DNA of 64,000 nucleotides from Eubacterium sp. (lineage in GTDB: Bacteria > Bacillota > Clostridia > Lachnospirales > Lachnospiraceae): assembly GCA_017420535.1 (NCBI GenBank), contig JAFOIV010000090.1:1-64000 (forward strand). Direction: 5' to 3'. The notes under the pieces were generated by a model, which ran no database searches, was not told where the DNA came from, and was given only the letters and a program-made list of their open reading frames with translations. Positions within the stretch are counted from its first letter, which is position 1, and the number at the start of each line of letters is the position of its first letter. The translations under genes and the position numbers were made by a program. Positions 41,524-50,914 of this stretch are shown here, one piece after another.

Positions 41524-43752
41524 GTGGATAAGGTTTTGAGTGCTGGACTTAGTATGGCAAGCGTAAACAAAATAAAAGAACTGGCTTCAAGACATGAATA
41601 TAATGTCGCAGTTGATATCTTGGATTCACAGGAATTAGAGAAGTCTCTCAATCCACAGTTTTTACGTGTATGTGCAGAGGTGTACGAAAACGTAGGAAGG
41701 ATGAGAGAAGCCAGAGATCTTTATGTTAGGGCTCATTCCATAGCACCAGAAGCTAATATGATCATTCTCAGTCTTATAAACTTTCATTTAAAGAGAGGAT
41801 TTTATAATCTGGCTGAGAATTATAAAGAACAGTTTATTGCCACATCACCATCAGAACGTGGTCAGATCAATGGACAATATATCTTCGATAAGGCAAATGG
41901 CGCTGATTTAAAGGATCTTTATAATATGCTTTTCCCATATTACAGAGACAATATGGACGAAAAATATAGTTTTGAGCTTTACCTTGTTGCGAAATTAGCC
42001 GGGGAAAAGGAAACAGAAGATATAGTTTATAGTGATTACCTTGCTACATTTAAAAGAGGGGAATTCACTGACACTATAAGGAACATTAAAGAAGGTAAGG
42101 AAAAAGCTGAGGATTATTTTTATATCTATGCTACAGAGAGAAGGATTGATGATGATCCTTCGGAAGAAAATATCCGTCTTCTTGAAAAAGAACAGCTTGA
42201 GAAGGATTACCTTAGAATGTATCCGCCTGAAGAAGAAGCTATAATTCTTGAGGATGTGGTGGAAGAGAAGAAACCAAAGACTACAAGAAAGAAAAAGAAG
42301 AATAACCAAAGTGGCCAGAATCCTTCTGATGAAGCTGAAGGAGATGGCAGTGAAACGGATGAAGACGCTGAATCTACGGATAATGGCGTTGAGAATAAAT
42401 TAAAATCATTTATCAAAGATAAATTTAAGAAGAAGACCAGCGATGAGGGTGGTTCTGATGAGGAAGCCGGCTTAGAAGAACTTGAAGAGGGACAGCCAGT
42501 AAATCAGCCGGATTCATCAGATGACAGTCTTGTTGCCAGCATGGAAGAAAGCATTAAGATGGGTCAGGCTAAGGATACTAAGGAACCTGGTGATAGTGGT
42601 TCCATCCTTGATGCCATCCTTGGAGACAGAAGCAAGAAAGCTGAATCTCAAACTGCAACCTTTGGAGCGGAAGCCGGTAGGGGCAGACAGGAGATGCGCG
42701 AACTTAAACCGGAATTCTCTCAGGATGATGTGCTTTCATTTGATTTTGATAATGGTTTTGCTCCTGAATCAGAAAGTATTTCTGAGATGAGAGAAAGAGA
42801 TTCAGAGGATTATACAAATCCTTTTGATATCATAAATGCATATAAGATTGATGAGCAGGAAAGAAGAGAATCTGCTGAAGCTCTGGGAAGAAAGACACCT
42901 GAGGATATCAGAATAGAGCTTGAGATAAACAATGTAGATGATCAGTCTACTCCGGATGAAAATACTGCAGATCAGTCATACTCAGATCCTAGCGACATCG
43001 CTGAACAGACTCAGAGAGAACTTGATGAGAAGAAGGATGAGCAGGATATTAAGAATGCAGCAGACAGGATCAGCGGAGAAACATCAGCTGAAGATATGTA
43101 TCCAGATGACTTAAGGGTTGAACAGATGGAAACATATTTTAGACCTGAGGCTGAAGAGAATGCAGCAGAGCCAGTAGAGGATTCATATGAATCTGAAGCT
43201 GAGGCGCCTCGCTATGAAGAAACTGCAGAAACACCTGCAGAAGAATTTGTAGCAGAAGAAAATACAGAAGCTGCGGTTGAAGAAGCTGTAGCAGAAGAAA
43301 ATACAGAAGCTGCGGTTGAAGAGGCTGTAGCAAAGGAATATACAGAGGCTGCAGTTGAAGAAACTTTACATGAAGAAGAATCAGTAACTGCCCAGGAGGC
43401 AGTTGATGATAGATATGAAGAACAGCCTGTTGAGGAACATAGAGAAGTTCCTTATGCAGAGGAAATTCCGGATGCAGTTGAAGAAGCACTCAATAAGGCT
43501 AAAGAATCATTTTCCGCCAGTCTTGAAGAAGAAATCAGATCTGAAAGAGCTTATGAAGAAGAGCATTTTGGAAATATTACTTTCCCAGAATTTAAGACGG
43601 ATCTTTTCAATATCACAAGACATGAGAAAATTGAAAATAAGTTTGATGATATAGCCGAAGTTAAGAAGGAAGCTCTTGCCGAGAAATTGGAAGAGGAAGA
43701 AAGACTTCAAAGAGAAGCTGAAGAACTGCTTAGATCACTTGGAATTAAGTAG
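41524..43752 (+). CDS. large acidic protein with TPR-like N-terminus
   Basis: 742 residues from GTG at 41524; TTG 41536 (with AAGGTGG 8 bases before it) or ATG 41554 are alternative starts. Residues 1-200 look like tetratricopeptide helices (RVCAEVYENVGRMREARDLYVRAHSI, INFHLKRGFYNLAENYKEQF). From ~240 on it is very acidic and disordered, with a KTTRKKKKNNQSG basic patch and a 13-residue tandem repeat. It ends in a charged helix (EKLEEEERLQREAEELLRSLGIK). No catalytic motif or signal peptide: a cytoplasmic scaffold or adaptor seems likely. It sits directly before the coiled-coil AAA-like gene. Confidence 0.7.
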   Translation: MDKVLSAGLSMASVNKIKELASRHEYNVAVDILDSQELEKSLNPQFLRVCAEVYENVGRMREARDLYVRAHSIAPEANMIILSLINFHLKRGFYNLAENYKEQFIATSPSERGQINGQYIFDKANGADLKDLYNMLFPYYRDNMDEKYSFELYLVAKLAGEKETEDIVYSDYLATFKRGEFTDTIRNIKEGKEKAEDYFYIYATERRIDDDPSEENIRLLEKEQLEKDYLRMYPPEEEAIILEDVVEEKKPKTTRKKKKNNQSGQNPSDEAEGDGSETDEDAESTDNGVENKLKSFIKDKFKKKTSDEGGSDEEAGLEELEEGQPVNQPDSSDDSLVASMEESIKMGQAKDTKEPGDSGSILDAILGDRSKKAESQTATFGAEAGRGRQEMRELKPEFSQDDVLSFDFDNGFAPESESISEMRERDSEDYTNPFDIINAYKIDEQERRESAEALGRKTPEDIRIELEINNVDDQSTPDENTADQSYSDPSDIAEQTQRELDEKKDEQDIKNAADRISGETSAEDMYPDDLRVEQMETYFRPEAEENAAEPVEDSYESEAEAPRYEETAETPAEEFVAEENTEAAVEEAVAEENTEAAVEEAVAKEYTEAAVEETLHEEESVTAQEAVDDRYEEQPVEEHREVPYAEEIPDAVEEALNKAKESFSASLEEEIRSERAYEEEHFGNITFPEFKTDLFNITRHEKIENKFDDIAEVKKEALAEKLEEEERLQREAEELLRSLGIK
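43249..43365 (+). repeat. 39-bp tandem repeat, three copies, in coding DNA
   Basis: 43249-43287, 43288-43326, 43327-43365. Each encodes about VAEENTEAAVEEA. Copies 1 and 2 differ at one base; copy 3 is diverged. Confidence 0.9.
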
Positions 43753-43815
43753 AGTATTCAATTGGGGGATCCTTATTATAATTGGCACGCATAGAAGGAG
43801 GTACTAGAGAGAGTT

Positions 43816-46638
43816 ATGGACCAGAGAGAAGCACTTATCGCCGCTGTTAGAGCACAGGTAGAGAAGGAGCGTCAGGAGAAAGAGGAAAAGCTAAAAAAAC
43901 AAAAAGAGGCTGAAATTCTTGCAGGCAAGGGAAAGGCTGAGGCAAAAGTAGAAGATGATAAGCCAAAATACAAAACACTTTCAGCTGAAGAACTTGCAGA
44001 AATTGAGAAGAAGAAGCGTCAGAAGAGAGCAGAGGAGCTTGGTGTATCACTTGAGGAACTTGAAGGTGGCTTAAGTGGAGCAAGCAGCACTGGAGGTGGA
44101 CTTGGAAGTACAACTTCAGGAGGCGGACTTGGATCTGTTCCTTCAGGTGGACTTGGAAGCACAAGTTCAGAAGGCGGACTTGGACTTAATCTTGATGATA
44201 AGGTTAAGGTTGTAGATGGAAGCACTTCTAAGTGGGAGTCAGGCGGAAAGGTTGATGTTGCCAAGAAGACAGCAGATGATCTTGATAGCATACTTCCAGA
44301 ACATAAAGAGGGCGAGGCAAATATGTATGACCTTGAAGATGAGGCTAATACATCATTTGATGCTCAGTTAGGTAAGTTAGCAGATGAGACTCCTATCGAA
44401 GCTGCACCAGAAGAAAATAAGGAAGAAGCTACTGATAACAAGAAGAAAGAAAATGGCGTAGACAGAGCAGATGAAGAGCGTCGCAGAATTGAAGCTGCAC
44501 GTGAAAAGGCTGCTGCTAAGAAGCGCGAAGAAGAAGAAGCTCATAAGAAGGCTGAAAATGATGCCAAGGCTAAGGCAGAAGCTGAAAAGAAGAAGAAAGA
44601 AGAAGAAGCTAAGGCTAAGGCATTAGAAGAAGAGAGAAAGAAACGTGAAGCTGCAAATGCTAAGCGTGAAGCTGCAGCTGCTAAACGTAAAGCTCACAAT
44701 GATGAGAGAAGAAAAGCATCAGCTGGAACTAAGAAGAAAGTAGATAAAGAAGCTACAAAGAAGGCTAAAGAGGCTGCATTAAAGGCTGTTGAAGAAGCGC
44801 ATAAGAAGGTTGTTGAAGCAGAAGAGAAGTTAAACAAAGCTGGATCAGGCAAGATTGACTTTAATGCTTTACTTATGCAGCAGGCTAAGGAAGCGGCTGA
44901 AGGACAGGCTGCTCTTCAGCAGGCAAAAGCTGATATAGCTAAGAGAGAAGAAGATGCTAAGGCTTCAGGTGCTGCAGCAAAGACAAAGATTGAAGAAGCT
45001 GCTGCAACAAGAAAGAAAGCTGAAGAAGAAAAGATGGCAGGTCTCCTTAAGAAACATCAGGATAATGCTGCTGCAAGAAAAGAAAAGGCAACAGAAGCTG
45101 CTGCTGCTGCAAAGGCAGAGGCTGAAAAGCAGGTTGCTATAGTTGATAAGGCTAAAGAGGAGCTTGTTGCAAGACGTGCTGAAGAAGATAAGGCTTCAGA
45201 AGCTGCAAAGGCATCTCAGCAGCAGGTTATCGCAACTGCAGAGCAGGGTGTAAAGAAGGAAGAATTAAATGTTGTAGCTGCTAATGAAAACGTTAAGACA
45301 GCTGAAGACAAAGTAAAAGAACTTCAGGCTCTTGTTGAAGAGGCTAAGAAGAAAGTAGAAGCTGCTAAGGGTGTTGCTCTTGATGCTGTTAAGGGTAAGG
45401 ACGCAGCAGTTAAAGTTGTTGAAGATGAAAAGAAGAAGTTAGCTGATCTTGAGAAGAAGGATCAGGAAGTTGCTTCAAAGCGTAAGACTGAAGATGACAG
45501 CCTTGCTAAGAAGAGAGATGAGGCTGTAAAGAATATTCCTCTTGCTGTAGCTAAGTCAGAACAGGATGCAAAGGCAATCGAGATGGAAGCACTTAAGGCA
45601 GAAGAAGAAGAGAAGAAGGCACTTAATGCTGAATTTGATAAGGCTGCTCTTAAGGATGCTGAGGATATCAAGAAGGTTGAAGCTGATACAAGAGCGAGTC
45701 TTGATGCACTTAAGGCTGAGCTTGTAAAGGCAGAAGAAGACGAAAAGAAGGCAACTGAGGCTAGAGAAGAAAAGGCTAAGGCAGTTCTCTTAGGTGCTAA
45801 CTCAGCTCAGTCAGATGATGAGGTTCGTAAAGAAATTGAAGAAGCTCGTAAGGCTGAAGAAGAAGCTCGTAAGAAAGCAGATTCAATTGAAGTTGGTGGA
45901 GAAGAAGAAGTTCCGGTTATTGAAGAAGGAAAGCTTCCTCTTGCTGCTTATTACCTTGAGAAATACCTTGGATTCTCAGATGCAGCAGATGATGTGATCA
46001 CAGCATTTAATGATATAGCATCATTCCCAGAACTTCCAAAGAATGTAGTTGTCCTTGGACTTCATGGATTTGGTTCTGTTGCAGTTGGTGAAGATTTTGC
46101 AAGATCATTCTTTGATATGGGACTTATCAAATCAAAGACTATTGCAAAGATCAAAGCTCAGGGACTTAATAAGGTTTCAGATGAGAAACTTGAAGAGAGC
46201 ATGAAGAAACTTTCAGGTGGATGCCTTGTAGTTGAAAATGCTGGTCTTCTTACAGAGGATAGATTAAAGAAAGTTGTTGCACTTTCAAAGAAAGATAAAG
46301 ATGGATTCGGTATCATACTTACAGGTGAGAAGGAAAGACTTGTTGATCTTCTTATCAGTAAGCCAGAAATTGATGAAGCATTCCAGTATCATGTAGACTT
46401 CTCAACAATGACGGATGACGATATGAAGACTATCGGTCTTGCATATGTAATGCAGAGAGGATTCACATGGGATGAATCAGTTGATAAGAATCTCCGTAAC
46501 ATGCTTCTTGCAATGGAAACAGGTAACGTTGATCGTATGATCGCAGACCTTGATACTGTTATTGATAAGGCAGAGGCTAGAGAAAAAGCAGCTGGTAAAG
46601 AAGATGTTAGAAAGATTATGGGAGATGACTTTAAGTAA
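43816..46638 (+). CDS. coiled-coil protein with degenerate CbxX-like AAA+ domain
   Basis: 940 residues. 1-75: charged helix (MDQREALIAAVRAQVEKE). ~80-125: Gly/Ser repeats (GGGLGS). ~150-690: very long Lys/Glu/Ala coiled coil, with AAAAKAEAEK tracts. ~705-900: a domain laid out like CbxX/CfqX AAA+ ATPases, GLHGFGSVAVGEDFARSFF in place of GxxGxGKT (residue 751 on), CLVVENAGLLT in place of Walker B LFIDEA (803 on), then GIILTGEKERLVDLLI and FQYHVDFSTMTDDDMKTI. Both ATP-binding Lys and the catalytic Asp-Glu pair are lost, so it should not hydrolyse ATP. GAAGGAGG lies before ATG at a distance. Probably structural; neighbours include an MreB homologue. Confidence 0.8.
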   Translation: MDQREALIAAVRAQVEKERQEKEEKLKKQKEAEILAGKGKAEAKVEDDKPKYKTLSAEELAEIEKKKRQKRAEELGVSLEELEGGLSGASSTGGGLGSTTSGGGLGSVPSGGLGSTSSEGGLGLNLDDKVKVVDGSTSKWESGGKVDVAKKTADDLDSILPEHKEGEANMYDLEDEANTSFDAQLGKLADETPIEAAPEENKEEATDNKKKENGVDRADEERRRIEAAREKAAAKKREEEEAHKKAENDAKAKAEAEKKKKEEEAKAKALEEERKKREAANAKREAAAAKRKAHNDERRKASAGTKKKVDKEATKKAKEAALKAVEEAHKKVVEAEEKLNKAGSGKIDFNALLMQQAKEAAEGQAALQQAKADIAKREEDAKASGAAAKTKIEEAAATRKKAEEEKMAGLLKKHQDNAAARKEKATEAAAAAKAEAEKQVAIVDKAKEELVARRAEEDKASEAAKASQQQVIATAEQGVKKEELNVVAANENVKTAEDKVKELQALVEEAKKKVEAAKGVALDAVKGKDAAVKVVEDEKKKLADLEKKDQEVASKRKTEDDSLAKKRDEAVKNIPLAVAKSEQDAKAIEMEALKAEEEEKKALNAEFDKAALKDAEDIKKVEADTRASLDALKAELVKAEEDEKKATEAREEKAKAVLLGANSAQSDDEVRKEIEEARKAEEEARKKADSIEVGGEEEVPVIEEGKLPLAAYYLEKYLGFSDAADDVITAFNDIASFPELPKNVVVLGLHGFGSVAVGEDFARSFFDMGLIKSKTIAKIKAQGLNKVSDEKLEESMKKLSGGCLVVENAGLLTEDRLKKVVALSKKDKDGFGIILTGEKERLVDLLISKPEIDEAFQYHVDFSTMTDDDMKTIGLAYVMQRGFTWDESVDKNLRNMLLAMETGNVDRMIADLDTVIDKAEAREKAAGKEDVRKIMGDDFK

Positions 46639-46676
46639 GATATAGGATACTTAATTAAATCTTTAGTTTACAAATT

Positions 46677-46715
46677 ACCCCCTAGTACATATAATTTATG
46701 TGCTAGGGGTTTTTT
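46677..46715 (+). terminator. intrinsic terminator after the coiled-coil gene
   Basis: CCCCTAGTACATA and TATGTGCTAGGGG stem, then T6. It splits the mreB-like gene into a separate or read-through unit. Confidence 0.85.
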
Positions 46716-46770
46716 ATTAAGGCCCATCCCCTTACCCGGGGTACGAAATGTATTTAAAGGAGTTTAAACT

Positions 46771-47784
46771 ATGTATCGCATAGATATGGGTATAGATCTT
46801 GGCACATCAAATGTGTGTATATATATGAGAGATAAAGGTATTGTAATAAGCCAGCCGGCGGTGGTTGCTTATCAGACAAAGGAAAAGAATATCCTGGCGG
46901 TTGGAACAAAAGCAAAGAAAATGTTAGGAAAAACCCCGGAAGGTATTACAGTTGAAAAGCCTTTAACTCATGGTGTAATTTCAAGTTATACATTAACAGA
47001 AAGAATGATAAAAGCATTTGTAAAGAATGCTTTGAAGAAAAGAAAGATCTGGGGCAGACCAAATGTATGTGTCTGTGTGCCATCAGGAATAACTGAAGTT
47101 GAAAAACAGGCAGTGGAAGATGCAGTAGTAAGAACCGGGGCAGGACAGGTTTTCGTATTAGAAGCTCCTATTGCTGCAGCTATCGGAACTGGAGTAGATA
47201 TAATGGAAACTGTTGGCCATATGGTAGTTGATATCGGAGGCGGAACAACGGATATAGCTATCCTTTCTGCGGGAAATATTGCCGCTGGGACTACAATAAA
47301 AACTGCAGGAAATGAATTTACAGAAGCGCTTCAGAAGTATGTAAGAAGAACATATAACATAGAACTTGGTGAACTTACAGCAGAAGATGCAAAGATGGAA
47401 GTTGGATCAGTTTATAAGAGAAAGACCGATGTATCTTACCAGATAAAGGGTAAGAATCTGCTTAATGGACTGCCGGTACGTCTTGATCTTACTGCAAATG
47501 AGACAGTGGAAGCTTTTGCGGAAGAATCTGCAAAGATAGTGGAAGCTATAACATCTGTTCTTGAAACTGCTCCTCCTGAACTGGTTTCAGATGTGGCTAA
47601 AGAAGGGATTTTCCTTTCGGGTGGAGGCAGCGAGATTTATGGAATGGATAAGCTTATCGCTGAAAAAACAGGCCTCAGAGTAACAAAATCCGATGAACCA
47701 GAAAATGTAGTAGCTGCAGGAGCCGGAATGGCAGGTGAATACATTATGGTAGTGGATGAAGATAAAAGAGAAAAAAATCTGTAA
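46771..47784 (+). CDS. MreB/Mbl-family bacterial actin
   Basis: 337-residue actin-fold ATPase. Phosphate 1 GIDLGTSNVCIY, connect 1 region (VCVCVPSGITEVEKQAVEDA), phosphate 2 VVDIGGGTTDIAIL, adenosine GIFLSGGGSEIYGMDKLI, and the typical EAPIAAAIGTG. MreB filaments guide lateral wall synthesis in rods. mreC and mreD, normally next to mreB, are absent, so this is more likely an Mbl/MreBH-like paralogue. AAAGGAG before ATG. It follows the coiled-coil/AAA-like gene after a terminator. Confidence 0.9.
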   Translation: MYRIDMGIDLGTSNVCIYMRDKGIVISQPAVVAYQTKEKNILAVGTKAKKMLGKTPEGITVEKPLTHGVISSYTLTERMIKAFVKNALKKRKIWGRPNVCVCVPSGITEVEKQAVEDAVVRTGAGQVFVLEAPIAAAIGTGVDIMETVGHMVVDIGGGTTDIAILSAGNIAAGTTIKTAGNEFTEALQKYVRRTYNIELGELTAEDAKMEVGSVYKRKTDVSYQIKGKNLLNGLPVRLDLTANETVEAFAEESAKIVEAITSVLETAPPELVSDVAKEGIFLSGGGSEIYGMDKLIAEKTGLRVTKSDEPENVVAAGAGMAGEYIMVVDEDKREKNL

Positions 47785-47803
47785 CATTTCACATCAAAAC
47801 CAT

Positions 47804-47843
47804 AAGCCCGTAGCTCGGTTTTTATTGCTATGGGCTTTATTTT
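47804..47843 (+). terminator. intrinsic terminator after mreB-like gene
   Basis: AAGCCC..TAGC and GCTA..GGGCTT stem, then TTATTTTAT. Confidence 0.7.
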
Positions 47844-47932
47844 ATGGTATTATTTTAACGATATTGTGGCCTGTTGGCCAAGATTAAAAAATAATAAAAT
47901 TTTATTTTTATAAATGAATGGAGGATTATTTC

Positions 47933-49114
47933 ATGGCAAACAAGAAAGTTGTTTTAGCTGGCGCTTGCCGTACAGCAATCGGAACTATGGGAGGCGGACT
48001 TAGCACAACTCCAGCTCCAGTACTTGGATCAATCGTAATTAAGGAAGCTCTTAAGAGAGCAGGTGTTCCTGCAGATCAGGTTGACCACGTATATATGGGT
48101 TGCGTTATCCAGGCTGGTCAGGGACAGAACGTAGCACGTCAGGCTTCACTCAAAGCCGGACTTCCTGTTGAGACACCTGCAGTTACTGTTAACGTTGTTT
48201 GCGGATCTGGTCTTAACTGCGTAAATATGGCAGCTCAGATGATCATGGCTGGCGATGCTGATATCGTAGTTGCCGGTGGTATGGAAAACATGTCAATGGC
48301 TCCATATGCTATGATGCAGGGACGTTATGGATATAGAATGGGTAACTCAAAACTCGTTGATACAATGGTAAATGATGCACTTTGGGATGCATTTAACGAT
48401 TATCATATGATCAAGACTGCTGATAACATCGCAGAGCAGTGGGGACTTACAAGAGAAGAGCTTGATCAGTTCGCACTCAGATCACAGCAGAAGGCTGAAG
48501 CTGCTCAGAACGCTGGGGCATTCAAAGATGAGATCGTTCCAGTTGAAGTTAAGCAGAAGAAGAACACAGTAGTTATCGATACAGATGAAGGACCACGTCA
48601 TGGTTCAACAATCGAAGCACTTGCTAAGCTTAGAACAATCAACCCAGATGGTTTTGTTACAGCTGGTAACGCTTCAGGTATCAATGATGGTGCTGCTGCA
48701 ATCGTTGTTATGTCAGAAGAAAAGGCTAAGGAACTTGGTGTTAAGCCTATGGCTACATTCGTAGCTGGTGCTCTTGGTGGATGCGATCCTTCAATCATGG
48801 GTATCGGACCTGTTCCAGCAACAAAGAAGGCTATGGCTAAGGCTGGTTACAAGATTGAAGACTTCGATATCATCGAAGCTAACGAAGCTTTCGCTGCACA
48901 GTCAGTTGCTGTTCAGAAGGAACTTGGCTTTAAGGATGAAGTTCTTAATCCAAACGGTGGCGCTATCGCTCTTGGACACCCAGTTGGAGCATCAGGCGCT
49001 CGTATCTTAGTTACACTTCTTCACGAGATGGAAAAGAAGGACGCTAAGAAGGGTCTTGCAACACTTTGTATCGGTGGCGGTATGGGATGCGCTACTATCG
49101 TAGAGAGAGACTAA
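47933..49114 (+). CDS. thl: acetyl-CoA acetyltransferase (thiolase)
   Basis: 393 residues from ATG 47933 (GGAGGATTATTTC before it; the ATG at 47918 is inside that site). Condenses two acetyl-CoA to acetoacetyl-CoA, first step to butyryl-CoA. Active Cys in [34 protein letters not shown], and second Cys in CIGGGMGCA. First gene of thl-crt-hbd-bcd-etfB-etfA. No clear promoter stood out in the 47844-47932 gap; codon use (GCT, CTT-rich) suggests high expression. Confidence 0.96.
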   Translation: MANKKVVLAGACRTAIGTMGGGLSTTPAPVLGSIVIKEALKRAGVPADQVDHVYMGCVIQAGQGQNVARQASLKAGLPVETPAVTVNVVCGSGLNCVNMAAQMIMAGDADIVVAGGMENMSMAPYAMMQGRYGYRMGNSKLVDTMVNDALWDAFNDYHMIKTADNIAEQWGLTREELDQFALRSQQKAEAAQNAGAFKDEIVPVEVKQKKNTVVIDTDEGPRHGSTIEALAKLRTINPDGFVTAGNASGINDGAAAIVVMSEEKAKELGVKPMATFVAGALGGCDPSIMGIGPVPATKKAMAKAGYKIEDFDIIEANEAFAAQSVAVQKELGFKDEVLNPNGGAIALGHPVGASGARILVTLLHEMEKKDAKKGLATLCIGGGMGCATIVERD

Positions 49115-49128
49115 TAGGAGATTAAAGA

Positions 49129-49923
49129 ATGGAATTCATTACATATGAGCAGGAAGGTTATGTAGGTGTTATCACTATTAACCGTCCAAAGGCTTTAAAT
49201 GCACTTAACTCACAGGTTCTTGATGAACTTAAACAGGCATTTGAAGCAGTAGATCTTGATACAACAAGAGCACTTGTACTTACAGGTGCTGGAGATAAGT
49301 CATTTGTAGCAGGTGCTGATATTGCTGAAATGTCAACACTTTCAAAGGCTGAGGGTGAAGCTTTCGGTAAGAAGGGAAATGATGTTTTCCGTATGATCGA
49401 AACATTCCCTATCCCTGTTATCGCTGCAATCAACGGATTCGCCCTTGGTGGTGGATGCGAGATCTCAATGAGCTGTGATATCAGAATCTGTTCTGATAAT
49501 GCAGTATTTGGTCAGCCAGAAGTTGGTCTTGGTATCACACCTGGATTTGGTGGAACACAGAGACTTGCTAGAACAGTTGGCGTTGGTATGGCTAAACAGC
49601 TTATTTATTCAGCAAGAAATATCATGGCTGACGAAGCTCTTCGTATCGGTCTTGTAAATGCTGTATATACACAGGAAGAACTTCTTCCAGCAGCTAAGAA
49701 GCTTGCAGCAACAATCGCCAGCAATGCTCCTATCGCTGTACGTGCTTGTAAGAAAGCAATCAATGAGGGCATCGAAACAGATATCGATAATGCTATCGTT
49801 ATCGAAGAGAAGCTCTTTGGAAGCTGCTTTGAATCTTATGATCAGAGAGAAGGAATGGCAAACTTCCTTCGTAAGAAAGATGATCCAGCAAAGGTTAAGA
49901 AAGTAGATTTTCAAAATAAGTAA
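49129..49923 (+). CDS. crt: crotonase (3-hydroxybutyryl-CoA dehydratase)
   Basis: 264 residues of the enoyl-CoA hydratase family. Dehydrates 3-hydroxybutyryl-CoA to crotonyl-CoA. GADIAEMSTL, FALGGGCEISMSCDIRI (oxyanion hole) and PEVGLGITPGFGGTQRL with the catalytic Glu are present. AGGAG before ATG; 14 bases after thl. Confidence 0.95.
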   Translation: MEFITYEQEGYVGVITINRPKALNALNSQVLDELKQAFEAVDLDTTRALVLTGAGDKSFVAGADIAEMSTLSKAEGEAFGKKGNDVFRMIETFPIPVIAAINGFALGGGCEISMSCDIRICSDNAVFGQPEVGLGITPGFGGTQRLARTVGVGMAKQLIYSARNIMADEALRIGLVNAVYTQEELLPAAKKLAATIASNAPIAVRACKKAINEGIETDIDNAIVIEEKLFGSCFESYDQREGMANFLRKKDDPAKVKKVDFQNK

Positions 49924-49937
49924 TTAATCTGACTAAA

Positions 49938-49964
49938 GGCAGGACGTGATTTTCACGGCCTGCC
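49938..49964 (+). promoter_or_regulatory. intercistronic hairpin crt-hbd
   Basis: GGCAGGACGTG pairs with CACGGCCTGCC around ATTTT. No T run follows, so it is not a classic terminator; it may stabilise or process mRNA. Confidence 0.5.
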
Positions 49965-50010
49965 CGCTGTCGGTTATATATAATAAAATGTTTTCTAGGA
50001 GGAATTTAAT

Positions 50011-50850
50011 ATGATAGTTGGCGTTATCGGTGCCGGAACAATGGGTTCAGGTATTGCACAGGCTTTCGCTATGACAGATGGTTACGAAGTTCGTCTTTGT
50101 GATATCAAAGAAGAGTTCGCTGAAGGCGGAAAGAAGAAAATCGAGAAGAACATCAACTTCCTTGTAAGCAAGGAAAAGATCTCAGCAGATAAGGGTGCTG
50201 AAATCCTTGGTAAGATCAAGACTGGTCTTAAGGAAATCTGCACAGATTGTGATCTTGTTGTTGAAGTTTGCCCAGAAGTTATGGCTATCAAGAAGCAGAC
50301 ATTTAAGGAATTAATGGAGATCGTTCCAAAGGATTGTATCTTCGCTTCAAATACATCATCACTTTCAATCACAGAGATCGGTGCTGGCCTTGACAGACCA
50401 CTTATCGGTATGCACTTCTTTAACCCAGCTGATAGAATGAAGCTTATCGAAGTTATCGCTGGTGGTGCTACACCTGATTCTCTTGTTGAGAAGATTAAAG
50501 AGATCTCAGTTGAGATCGGTAAGGTTCCTGTACAGGTTAACGAAGCTGCAGGTTTCGCTGTAAACAGACTCCTTATCACAATGATCAACGAAGCTTGCTA
50601 TGAAGTTATGGAAGGTGTTGCTTCAGTTGAAGATATCGACACAGCTATGAAGCTTGGATGTAACCACCCAATGGGACCACTTGAGCTCGGCGATTACATC
50701 GGTCTTGATATCTGCCTTGCAATCATGGACGTTCTTTACAACGAGTTCGAAGATTCTAAGTATCGTGCATGCCCACTTCTCCGTAAGATGGTTCGTGCTG
50801 GTAAGCTTGGACGTAAGACAGGTGAAGGATTCTATAACTACAATAAATAA
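50011..50850 (+). CDS. hbd: 3-hydroxybutyryl-CoA dehydrogenase
   Basis: 279 residues. Reduces acetoacetyl-CoA. Rossmann motif IGAGTMGSGIAQAFA at the N-terminus, ASNTSSLSITEIGA, GMHFFNPADRMKLIEVI (catalytic His-Glu pair), VNEAAGFAVNRLL, and MGPLELGDYIGLDI. AGGAGG before ATG. Confidence 0.96.
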   Translation: MIVGVIGAGTMGSGIAQAFAMTDGYEVRLCDIKEEFAEGGKKKIEKNINFLVSKEKISADKGAEILGKIKTGLKEICTDCDLVVEVCPEVMAIKKQTFKELMEIVPKDCIFASNTSSLSITEIGAGLDRPLIGMHFFNPADRMKLIEVIAGGATPDSLVEKIKEISVEIGKVPVQVNEAAGFAVNRLLITMINEACYEVMEGVASVEDIDTAMKLGCNHPMGPLELGDYIGLDICLAIMDVLYNEFEDSKYRACPLLRKMVRAGKLGRKTGEGFYNYNK

Positions 50851-50861
50851 GTTAAAGAATA

Positions 50862-50886
50862 GCAGCGCCGTATTTGCGGCGCCTGC
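50862..50886 (+). promoter_or_regulatory. intercistronic hairpin hbd-bcd
   Basis: GCAGCGCCG pairs with CGGCGCCTGC (one bulge) around TATTTG; no T run. Confidence 0.5.
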
Positions 50887-50914
50887 ATTATAAAATAAAT
50901 GGAGGATCAAATTC

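Noticed and set aside
47861-47880. TTGTGGCCTGTTGGCCA before thl as a Rex (redox) operator
   Set aside because: It lacks the TTGTTAA/TTAACAA-type symmetry expected for Rex in clostridia; only a 5-bp stem.
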